9,675 nt of DNA from an uncultured Flavobacteriales bacterium. GTDB lineage: Bacteria > Bacteroidota > Bacteroidia > Flavobacteriales_D > Crocinitomicaceae. The DNA is taken from assembly GCA_913031405.1 (NCBI GenBank), contig CAJWCX010000024.1, positions 1 through 9,675 on the forward strand, written 5' to 3'. Position 1 is the first letter of the stretch. Each line of letters opens with the position of its first letter. Under the pieces are notes generated by a model, which was not told where the DNA came from, ran no database searches, and saw only the letters and a program-made list of their open reading frames with translations. Below are positions 1 through 6,268 of the stretch, in pieces. The translations under genes were made by a program, and so were the position numbers.

Positions 1-538
1 ATCTGGTGCTCACCGTGTTCAAAGAGTTCCCGAGACTGAATCTCAAGGGCGTGTGCATACCTCAGCGATTACTGTAGCTGTGCTTCCTGAGGCCGAAGAG
101 GTTGATTTTGAACTCAACATGACAGATGTGAGAAGAGATACTTATAGGGCCTCTGGTGCAGGTGGCCAGCATGTCAACAAAACAGAATCTGCTATACGCC
201 TTACTCATATTCCAACCGGTGTTGTAGTGGAGTGTCAGGATGGGCGAAGTCAACATAAAAATTTAGAGAAGGCAACATCAGTTTTGAGGTCACGTCTTTA
301 TCAATTAGAATTGGATAGGATTCAGGAGGAACGCGCTGCGCAAAGGAAAACATTAGTAGCTTCTGGAGACCGTTCTGCAAAAGTGAGAACTTATAATTAT
401 CCGCAAGGAAGAATCACAGATCATCGCATCAATAAAACGATGTATAATCTAAGTTCATTTATGAATGGAGATATTCAAGATATGATTGATGCATTGAAAA
501 TGGCAGAGAATGCAGAAAAATTAAAAGGCGAAGCATAA
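1..538 (+). CDS. prfA: Peptide chain release factor 1, 5'-truncated by window edge
   Basis: RF1 recognises UAA and UAG in the ribosomal A site and triggers hydrolysis of peptidyl-tRNA. The reading frame is open from base 2, and about 178 C-terminal codons are present, roughly half of the usual ~360. The upstream domain with the PxT codon-reading tripeptide is outside the window. The visible part opens with the conserved SGAHRVQRVPETESQGR stretch typical of RF1. The catalytic GGQ follows at bases 161-169, within GAGGQHVNKTESAIR. Near the C-terminus comes RTYNYPQGRITDHRIN, again the RF1 form, which argues against RF2 (prfB) or PrfH. A start at base 53 would be internal to the protein and is not real. 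The TAA stop shares its last A with the ATG of pyrF, so the two genes are probably co-transcribed and translationally coupled. Identity is certain; only the 5' end is missing. Confidence 0.97.
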   Translation, partial: SGAHRVQRVPETESQGRVHTSAITVAVLPEAEEVDFELNMTDVRRDTYRASGAGGQHVNKTESAIRLTHIPTGVVVECQDGRSQHKNLEKATSVLRSRLYQLELDRIQEERAAQRKTLVASGDRSAKVRTYNYPQGRITDHRINKTMYNLSSFMNGDIQDMIDALKMAENAEKLKGEA

Positions 539-1356
539 TGACGAGAGCAGAATTAATCAATCAGATAAAATCAAAACAGTCCTTTCTTTGTGTGGGTTTG
601 GATCCGGATATTACAAAGATGCCCAAACACCTTTTAAAATTTAAAGACCCTATCTTCGAGTTTAACAAGTCCATTATTGACGCCACTAAGGATTTGGCTG
701 TTGCCTATAAACCAAACCTTGCTTTCTATGAATGTCGTGGACTTAAGGGGTGGGAATCTTTTCAAAAGACCATTGAATATATTCCGAAAGAATGCTTGGT
801 TATTGCCGATGCAAAACGCGGTGATATAGGAAATACCTCCTTGTATTATGCAAAGACTTTTTTCGAGACTTACCATTGTGATGCTCTGACAATTGCGCCA
901 TACATGGGTTCTGATAGCGTCAAACCTTTTCTAAATCACGACAATAAATGGGCTATTGTCCTAGCCATGACCTCCAATAACGGGTCAAGGGATTTTCAGT
1001 TTATAGAATCTAATGGTGTTCCAATTTATGAATTCGTTGTTCATAAATGCATGGAGTGGGGAAGTAGTGATAACTTAATGTTTGTTGTAGGCGCTACTCG
1101 TTCAGAGGATATTGCCAAGATGCGCAAATTGGCTCCTGATCATTTTTTCTTGGTTCCAGGTGTTGGTGCGCAAGGTGGTTCACTTCATGAAGTTGTGCAG
1201 TATGGAATCAATAAAGACTGTGGTATCTTGGTCAATTCCTCTAGAGGAATCATTTATGCAGATCAAACTGAAGATTTTGCAAATAGAGCAAAAAAAGAAG
1301 CGTTAAAAATACAATCCGAAATGAGTAAGTATTTAAAACGCTTCCAAATATTTTAA
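538..1356 (+). CDS. pyrF: Orotidine 5'-phosphate decarboxylase, type 2
   Basis: This cytosolic enzyme decarboxylates OMP to UMP, the last step of de novo pyrimidine synthesis. The protein has 272 residues, the length of the longer type-2 family found in Bacteroidota and actinobacteria rather than the ~230 residues of the E. coli type. Visible TIM-barrel motifs in order are CVGLDPD (18-24), the substrate-binding K58 region AYKPNLAFYE, the catalytic DAKRGDIGNT (91-100, with D91, K93 and D96 as the charge network), APYMGSD (120-126), the phosphate-site loop VPGVGAQGG (206-214) and NSSRG (233-237). No key residue is missing. The ATG overlaps the prfA stop by one base, which decides the start. The last 16 or so codons also contain an inverted repeat that probably serves as a terminator for the convergent gene. 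Confidence 0.97.
   Translation: MTRAELINQIKSKQSFLCVGLDPDITKMPKHLLKFKDPIFEFNKSIIDATKDLAVAYKPNLAFYECRGLKGWESFQKTIEYIPKECLVIADAKRGDIGNTSLYYAKTFFETYHCDALTIAPYMGSDSVKPFLNHDNKWAIVLAMTSNNGSRDFQFIESNGVPIYEFVVHKCMEWGSSDNLMFVVGATRSEDIAKMRKLAPDHFFLVPGVGAQGGSLHEVVQYGINKDCGILVNSSRGIIYADQTEDFANRAKKEALKIQSEMSKYLKRFQIF
1291..1344 (-). terminator. Intrinsic terminator for the small lipoprotein gene, inside the pyrF 3' end
   Basis: Bases 1297-1312 and 1329-1344 form an imperfect inverted repeat with 14 of 16 positions paired: an 8-bp GC-containing stem (GAAGCGTT with AACGCTTC), a 2x2 A/A internal mismatch, a 6-bp AT stem and a 16-base loop. Read on the minus strand, the hairpin is followed at once by six T (complement of A 1296-1291) and then GCTCTATTT, the classic rho-independent layout. 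It starts 36 bases past the stop of the minus-strand lipoprotein gene. On the plus strand the hairpin is followed only by CAAATATTTT, so it would be a weak terminator for pyrF. The structure is seen in the sequence; the terminator activity is inferred. Confidence 0.6.
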
Positions 1357-1379
1357 GCTTGTTAAACGCTAATTAAAAG

Positions 1380-1526
1380 TTATTTAGAGGTTAAGTCCTG
1401 ATTTTCTACTTGAATATTATCGATGCTTCCATATGCGTCACAGCTTGCTGTTCTACCTGCTCCGCAAGAAATTAAAATCGTTGATAAAAATGCGAGTAAG
1501 AATACTAATGTTGCTTTCGATTTCAT
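1380..1526 (-). CDS. Small lipoprotein of unknown function (48 aa)
   Basis: This is a short minus-strand gene in the pyrF/Omp85 gap. The ATG is complementary to bases 1524-1526 and the TAA to 1380-1382. The 48-residue product starts MKSKATLVFLLAFLSTILIS and then has Cys21. That is a complete lipoprotein signal: basic N-terminus (K2, K4), a hydrophobic stretch of about 14 residues (A5-I19), and the lipobox L-I-S-C. After processing only 28 residues remain (CGAGRTASCDAYGS and onward, ending DLTSK), with a second cysteine at position 29. No acidic or QKDDE-like surface-export signal follows the lipidated cysteine, so a periplasm-facing location is more likely. The gene has its own 94-base upstream region and a probable terminator downstream, which supports a real transcription unit. 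I do not recognise a function. A chance ORF with a perfect signal peptide, lipobox and terminator is unlikely. Confidence 0.8.
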   Translation of the reverse strand: MKSKATLVFLLAFLSTILISCGAGRTASCDAYGSIDNIQVENQDLTSK

Positions 1527-1620
1527 GGTGTAAGTTTTTGTTGTTCGTATTAGTCTAACGGACTTGCAAGTATTAAAGTTACAATTTTATTTAAAAAATA
1601 TTGGAATTCGATGTTAAATA
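1527..1620. promoter_or_regulatory. Divergent control region between the lipoprotein and Omp85 genes
   Basis: This 94-base AT-rich gap lies between the starts of two divergent genes and so should hold both promoters. I see no exact TAnnTTTG element in either direction, so I assign no -7 box. It holds a perfect 10-base palindrome, ACTTGCAAGT, at 1562-1571 and a 9-base odd palindrome, TTAGTCTAA, at 1550-1558. Either could be an operator half-site or chance. The regulatory role is inferred from position only. Confidence 0.4.
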
Positions 1621-3336
1621 ATGGAATTTTATAGGAAATATCTTAAGATTCACTGTGTGTATTTACTTAGATTAATTCTTTTTTTATTTTTTCTTGTTAG
1701 CCTTAATGATTGTGGGCTTTCACAGCAAATATATCTGGTTAATTATGATCTCGATGACAAAGTAAAAGGTCTTCCTAATTCCATTAAGCTTGATACTGCA
1801 AAGAATAAAGTAAATGTTCAACAACAAATCAATAATTTCAGATTTCAACTAATTGAACGCGGCTACTTTTTAAATGAAATCTCTCGTATTGATAGCAGCA
1901 GATTATTATTTGTTCGCTTGGGTGAAAGGTTTAGTAAAATCAAACTTATTGATTCTGTAGATTGTAATCGTGGTGTTTTTAATTCAAAAAAAATAACACA
2001 TTATTTGAGCCCAAAACAATTTTCAAGCTATATGCGAAATAAATCAGTGAAGTATTTAAACTCTGGGTATCCCTTTGCAAATGTTTTTATTGATCAAACA
2101 AGTATTGAAGGGATGGAGATCAATTCATATCTAAGAGTAGACAAAGGTAAGTATAGTAGATTGATGAAAATACACATAAAAGGTGATTCCAGTATCTCAT
2201 TAAACACAATTCAAAGCATCATTGGAGTTTCTATTGGAGATTTTTATTCCGAAGAGGTCATTGCATTTATTGACAATAAAATAGCCCAAAATAATTTCAT
2301 TCGTGCTATCAAACCATCGGAAATATTATTTACGACAGAAGGATATGAACTCTTTTTATATTTAAAATCCGATCGAGTAAGTTTTTTAAGAGGTGCTGTA
2401 GGCTTGCAGCCAGACCCCGTAAGTCAAAAAATGGCTTTAACAGGAGAGGTGAATCTAAAGTTAGAAAACACGCTAAAAAAAGGGGAACTTTTAAAATTGA
2501 ATTGGAGAAGTATAAAACCTCAAACACAAAGATTAAATATAGATTTTAAGTATCCATTTCTTTTTCAGTCTCCATTTGGTATTGCGGCAAATTTTCTTCT
2601 TTATAAAAGAGATTCTACCTTTCTGGATCTGAATGCGGAATTTAATGTCTCCTATAAACTCAATAATGGAACAACGTTCCGTGCTCATTATCGATATGTG
2701 AATTCAAATTTACTCGGTGGGGCTGAAAATAGTATTGAATTTCAATCGCTAAGTTCATACAGTACAAATTCGTATGGCTTATCTTTTGATAAGAAACAAG
2801 TAGATAATATAGTGAACCCCTCTAAAGGTAATGCTTTTATGAGTAAGTTTTACTTGGGTCAAAGAACACTCAATTCGGACTCTAATAGTGTTTCTAATGT
2901 CACCGTTTCTGGTCATATTCATTACCAACAATACATTCCCTTTTTTAAACGTCATGTTTTATTTATATCAGGGTCTTTTGATATGTATTCTAGTCCAGTA
3001 ATTTATCAAAATGAGTTGTTTCGATTTGGTGGGTTGAATACCTTAAGAGGATTCAATGAGGAAGAGTTGTTTGCCTCTGTAAAAGGTATTGCCACAATTG
3101 AATACCGATTTTTATTGGATCAGTCAAGTAACATCTTTATTTTCTATGATCAATGCATTTATGAAAACAATGCCCTAGAATATTTTAAAGACCAGCCATT
3201 TGGCTTCGGTGCAGGAATCTCATTTGGTTCAAAAATTGGAATATTCAATATTACTTATGCTTTAGGAAAGAAGTTTTCAAATCCTATTGATTTTAGATCA
3301 AGTAAAATTCACTTTGGTTATACTGCTTATTTTTAG
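1621..3336 (+). CDS. Omp85-family (BamA/TamA-like) outer-membrane protein with POTRA-like region
   Basis: Proteins of this superfamily insert or translocate proteins, or sometimes lipids, at the outer membrane. The 571-residue product begins with a long basic/hydrophobic signal peptide (R5, K6, K9, R17, core 18-27) and a likely signal peptidase I site near LS-QQ (33-36). Cys31 sits in LNDC, which is not a good lipobox. Residues ~37-255 look like two or three POTRA-type repeats: about 37-102, 105-175, and a clearer one from LMKIHIKGD (181-189) to ~250. Residues ~255-571 alternate like a 16-strand barrel, with the family's loop-6 motif as L-R-G-F at 475-478, then EYRFLLDQSSNIFIFYDQ and a C-terminal aromatic strand ending TAYF. 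At ~571 residues it is shorter than the usual BamA (five POTRAs), so it is more likely a TamA-like or other accessory Omp85 protein than the essential BamA. Substrate unknown. The leader is A/T rich with no Shine-Dalgarno, as usual in Bacteroidota. Confidence 0.85.
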   Translation: MEFYRKYLKIHCVYLLRLILFLFFLVSLNDCGLSQQIYLVNYDLDDKVKGLPNSIKLDTAKNKVNVQQQINNFRFQLIERGYFLNEISRIDSSRLLFVRLGERFSKIKLIDSVDCNRGVFNSKKITHYLSPKQFSSYMRNKSVKYLNSGYPFANVFIDQTSIEGMEINSYLRVDKGKYSRLMKIHIKGDSSISLNTIQSIIGVSIGDFYSEEVIAFIDNKIAQNNFIRAIKPSEILFTTEGYELFLYLKSDRVSFLRGAVGLQPDPVSQKMALTGEVNLKLENTLKKGELLKLNWRSIKPQTQRLNIDFKYPFLFQSPFGIAANFLLYKRDSTFLDLNAEFNVSYKLNNGTTFRAHYRYVNSNLLGGAENSIEFQSLSSYSTNSYGLSFDKKQVDNIVNPSKGNAFMSKFYLGQRTLNSDSNSVSNVTVSGHIHYQQYIPFFKRHVLFISGSFDMYSSPVIYQNELFRFGGLNTLRGFNEEELFASVKGIATIEYRFLLDQSSNIFIFYDQCIYENNALEYFKDQPFGFGAGISFGSKIGIFNITYALGKKFSNPIDFRSSKIHFGYTAYF

Positions 3337-3344
3337 GATTGATT

Positions 3345-3352
3345 TATCTTTG
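3345..3352 (+). promoter_or_regulatory. Candidate -7 promoter element (TATCTTTG) before the glycosyltransferase genes
   Basis: TATCTTTG matches the Bacteroidota sigma-A -7 consensus TAnnTTTG exactly and ends only five bases before the ATG at 3358. A transcript started here would be leaderless or nearly so. The only nearby upstream TTG (3314-3316) lies 28 bases away, beyond the usual ~19-23 spacing, so the -33 element is weak or absent. It lies in the 21-base gap after the Omp85 gene, so it could be an internal promoter separating the glycosyltransferases from that gene. Confidence 0.4.
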
Positions 3353-3357
3353 ATACA

Positions 3358-4572
3358 ATGGTGAAAAATGTCTTGTACCTTTCTTATGATGGAATGACAG
3401 ATCCCTTAGGACAATCCCAGGTCCTTCCCTACATTATTGGACTTTCTAAAAAAGGATATCAATTTCATTTGATTAGCTTCGAAAAACCATCTCGATTCTA
3501 TCAAAATAAAAATTTCATCAGCAAGATTTGTATTGAAAATAATATTGCCTGGCACCCTTTGGTGTATACGAAGTGGCCACCATTGTTGTCTACGATTTGG
3601 GATGTACTAAAAATGAGAAAGTTGTCAATGAATTTACATCAAAAACATGGTATTTCATTGATTCATTGTCGAAGCTATATTTCAGCTTTGGTCGCATTGT
3701 CATTAAAAAAAAAACAAAGTGTTCCTTTTCTTTTTGATATGCGTGGATTTTGGGCAGATGAGCGCGTAGATGGCAAAATATGGAGCCTGTCGAACCCTAT
3801 TTTTAAATTGGTCTATAATTTTTTTAAGAAAAAAGAAGTTGACTTTTTTGTGAATTCTGATCATATTGTTTCATTGACTTCAGCTGGGAAAGCTGAAATT
3901 TCAAATTGGAATATTATTGATGATCCAACTGATAAAATAAGCGTTATTCCATGTTGTGTAGATACAGATAGGTTCAACTCTGATTCCGTCTCTCAATCGC
4001 AAAAAAGCCAAATACTATCAAAATTACAAATTGAAGATACTCAATATATAATGGGTTATGTTGGATCAATTGGGACTTGGTATATGTTAGAAGACATGTT
4101 GAATTTTTTTGATAGATATACAAAAGAAAAGGTGAATCCTGTCTTTTTATTTGTTACTAAGGAAAATCCGGATTTGATCATGGCTGCAGCCATTAAACAA
4201 GGAATGGATACTGCGAAGCTTAAAATTGTTTCTGCATTGCATCATGAAATGCCAGCTTATATGAGTGTTTTTACCTGTTCAATATTCTTCATCCTACCGG
4301 CCTATTCAAAAAAGGCGAGTTCGCCAACAAAGCAAGGCGAGTTGATGTCAATGGGAATTCCAATTATTTGTAATGATGGAGTTGGGGATACTAGCGATTT
4401 AATTTTTAAATACAGTGCAGGTGCTGTAATTCCTTCTAATGAGATAAATACGTTCGAATTGACTGATTTTTGTTTTGATAGGAGTAAAAGTATTGAAGGT
4501 GCCAAATCGTATTTTGGCCTTCAGAACGGAGTCAACACCTATGCTAATATCTATAAAAAAATCATTAACTAA
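3358..4572 (+). CDS. GT-B fold glycosyltransferase, GT4-like (first of pair)
   Basis: The protein is predicted to transfer a sugar from a nucleotide-sugar donor at the cytoplasmic face during surface polysaccharide or glycolipid synthesis; donor and acceptor cannot be read from sequence. Its 404 residues fit a two-domain GT-B enzyme. The N-terminal acceptor domain opens with VLYLSYDGMTDPLGQSQVLPY (5-25), including the glycine/serine loop seen in GT4-like enzymes, and contains FDMRGFWADE (126-135). The interdomain linker is VIPCCVDTDRF (196-206). The donor domain starts at GYVGSIGTWY (233-242) and carries the nucleotide-sugar signature SSPTKQGELMSMGIPIICND (321-340), with K325 and E328 in the expected positions. 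There is no signal peptide or obvious membrane span. A run of ten A at 3705-3714 encodes part of LKKKQ and is a possible slippage site. The TAA stop shares a base with the start of the next glycosyltransferase. Confidence 0.88.
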   Translation: MVKNVLYLSYDGMTDPLGQSQVLPYIIGLSKKGYQFHLISFEKPSRFYQNKNFISKICIENNIAWHPLVYTKWPPLLSTIWDVLKMRKLSMNLHQKHGISLIHCRSYISALVALSLKKKQSVPFLFDMRGFWADERVDGKIWSLSNPIFKLVYNFFKKKEVDFFVNSDHIVSLTSAGKAEISNWNIIDDPTDKISVIPCCVDTDRFNSDSVSQSQKSQILSKLQIEDTQYIMGYVGSIGTWYMLEDMLNFFDRYTKEKVNPVFLFVTKENPDLIMAAAIKQGMDTAKLKIVSALHHEMPAYMSVFTCSIFFILPAYSKKASSPTKQGELMSMGIPIICNDGVGDTSDLIFKYSAGAVIPSNEINTFELTDFCFDRSKSIEGAKSYFGLQNGVNTYANIYKKIIN

Positions 4573-5651
4573 TGAAATCGAATAAAAATAAGTCTATTAT
4601 TTTTATTGTTCCTTATCCTCATGGTGAGGCACCTTCCCAACGATTTCGTTTTGAACAGTATATACCCTTACTCAAAAATGAAGGATATAAAATTCATTTT
4701 TCTCCATTTTTAGATTTAAAAACTTGGTCTTCACTTTATAAAGAAGGAAGTTTTTTAATGAAGATTACTGGAATTATAAGAAGCTTCTTTCGTCGTTTAA
4801 AAACAATTTTATTCATTTATAAGTACGATTACGTTTTTATTCATAGAGAAGCATCTCACATAGGCCCTCCAATTTTTGAGTTTATTGTTGCCAAGATTTT
4901 TAGAAAAAAGTATATCTACGATTTTGACGATGCGATTTGGTTGGCAAATTATAGTGAATCAAATGCTAGAGTTCATCGTTTAAAGGCTTATTGGAAGGTT
5001 AAGTATTGTATTAAATGGGCGGGCCAAGTCACTGTTGGTAATTCTTATTTGGCCAATTATGCCAAGACTTTTAATTCGAATGTTACCATTATACCAACGA
5101 CTATAGATACTATAAATTACCATAACGTGAATACAGATTATAATCGAAGAATTGTAATCGGCTGGACAGGTACACATACGACTATGCGGTTTTTGGATTT
5201 TATTGTTCCTATAATTAAAAAGCTTGAAAACCGTTATGACTTTGAGTTTAGAGTGATTTCAAATCAAATGCCAAAATACGAGTTGAATTCTTTAAAGTTT
5301 ATAAAATGGAAGAGGAACACTGAAATTCAAGATTTGAATCAAATATCTATTGGTATAATGCCTCTCGAACAAGATATCTGGTCTGAAGGAAAATGTGGCT
5401 TTAAATGTCTTCAATACATGGCGTTGGGTATTCCCTCTGTTGTCTCTCCTGTTGGTGTGAATAATAGTATTATCAATCAAAATATAAATGGGTTATTGGT
5501 TAAAACCCCTATCGAATGGGAGCAGGCATTGGAAAAACTTATTCAAAATAAAGAGGAACGAATGCGCATAGGTTTGGCCGGCAAAGAAACCATAAAGAAA
5601 GAATATTCTGTGCTTGCTCATTCCGAAGCTTACTTAAATTTATTTAAATGA
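4572..5651 (+). CDS. GT-B fold glycosyltransferase, GT4-like (second of pair)
   Basis: This is a second predicted sugar transferase of 359 residues, clearly different in sequence from its upstream neighbour. N-terminal features are IVPYPHGEAPSQRFRFEQY (12-30, a GEAPSQRFR loop), a basic hydrophobic patch at 70-90 that could touch the inner membrane, HREA (91-94) and YDFDDAIW (116-123). The linker is VTVGNSYLANYA (153-164) followed by IIPTTIDT (173-180). The donor domain starts IGWTGTHTT (196-204) and carries the binding signature WSEGKCGFKCLQYMALGIPS (270-289), with G273, K274 and K278, then VSPVGVN. The start overlaps the upstream stop by one base (TAATG) and the stop overlaps rdgB by four (ATGA), so the three genes are probably translated in a coupled way. 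Donor and acceptor specificity cannot be assigned. The pair may add successive sugars to one glycan. Confidence 0.88.
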   Translation: MKSNKNKSIIFIVPYPHGEAPSQRFRFEQYIPLLKNEGYKIHFSPFLDLKTWSSLYKEGSFLMKITGIIRSFFRRLKTILFIYKYDYVFIHREASHIGPPIFEFIVAKIFRKKYIYDFDDAIWLANYSESNARVHRLKAYWKVKYCIKWAGQVTVGNSYLANYAKTFNSNVTIIPTTIDTINYHNVNTDYNRRIVIGWTGTHTTMRFLDFIVPIIKKLENRYDFEFRVISNQMPKYELNSLKFIKWKRNTEIQDLNQISIGIMPLEQDIWSEGKCGFKCLQYMALGIPSVVSPVGVNNSIINQNINGLLVKTPIEWEQALEKLIQNKEERMRIGLAGKETIKKEYSVLAHSEAYLNLFK

Positions 5652-6223
5652 AATTGATATTTGCCAGTCATAATCAGAATAAGGTACTCGAAATTCAAAA
5701 TATTTTGGGGGGTCGATATGATTTAATATCTCTCAACGATCTATCATTTCATGATGACATTCCTGAAACGGAAGAGACTCTTGAAGGAAATTCTTTGTTA
5801 AAGGCTACTGCTATTCATAAACAGTTTGAAATGCCCTGTTTTGCAGATGATACAGGTCTTGAGGTTGAGGCTCTAGATGGTGCCCCTGGTGTATATTCTG
5901 CTCGATATGCTGGATCGAATAAAAACGCCGAAGATAACATGAATTTGCTTCTTAAAAATCTAGCAAATCATTCAAACCGAAAGGCTCAATTCAGAACGGT
6001 GATTACCTATAAGACGAACCAACAATTAATGCAGTTTGAAGGTCTTATTCAAGGAGAAATTATTTCCGAGAAGAAAGGTGAGTTTGGTTTTGGATATGAC
6101 CCTATTTTTGTTCCAAATGGTGCATCAAAAACATTCTCACAAATGACAATGTCTGAAAAAAATAAATACAGCCATCGTTCAAGGGCTTTTGAAAAGCTAA
6201 GATCCTTTTTGGAGTCTAAATAA
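5648..6223 (+). CDS. rdgB: XTP/dITP diphosphatase (non-canonical purine NTP pyrophosphatase)
   Basis: This cytosolic HAM1/RdgB enzyme hydrolyses dITP, XTP and dHAPTP to monophosphates plus pyrophosphate, keeping deaminated purines out of DNA and RNA. At 191 residues it has normal family length and all motifs: IFASHNQNKVLEI (4-16) with the substrate-binding SHNxxK, the catalytic acidic motif FADDTGLEVEAL (65-76, D67/D68), APGVYSARYAG (79-89), FGFGYDPIF (146-154) and SHRSRA (175-180). The ATG lies within the stop of the preceding glycosyltransferase (ATGA), so it depends on that transcript and probably on translational coupling. Linkage of a nucleotide-cleaning enzyme to glycosyltransferases is not a known pathway connection and may be only operon packing. 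Confidence 0.96.
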   Translation: MKLIFASHNQNKVLEIQNILGGRYDLISLNDLSFHDDIPETEETLEGNSLLKATAIHKQFEMPCFADDTGLEVEALDGAPGVYSARYAGSNKNAEDNMNLLLKNLANHSNRKAQFRTVITYKTNQQLMQFEGLIQGEIISEKKGEFGFGYDPIFVPNGASKTFSQMTMSEKNKYSHRSRAFEKLRSFLESK

Positions 6224-6268
6224 TTTTTTTAAGCGTTTTTTTTGCTTTAAATTTAACGTGAAATAATA

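Noticed and set aside
1564..1595. Possible -33/-7 promoter (TTG, 21 bases, TATTTAAA) for the Omp85 gene
   Set aside because: The -7 half matches only about five of eight consensus positions in an AT-rich gap, so chance is a sufficient explanation.
6201..6230. Terminator GATCC-TTTTT-GGAGTC followed by T7 after rdgB
   Set aside because: The stem is only five base pairs with a bulge, and the T tract starts seven bases after it; too weak to list as a feature.
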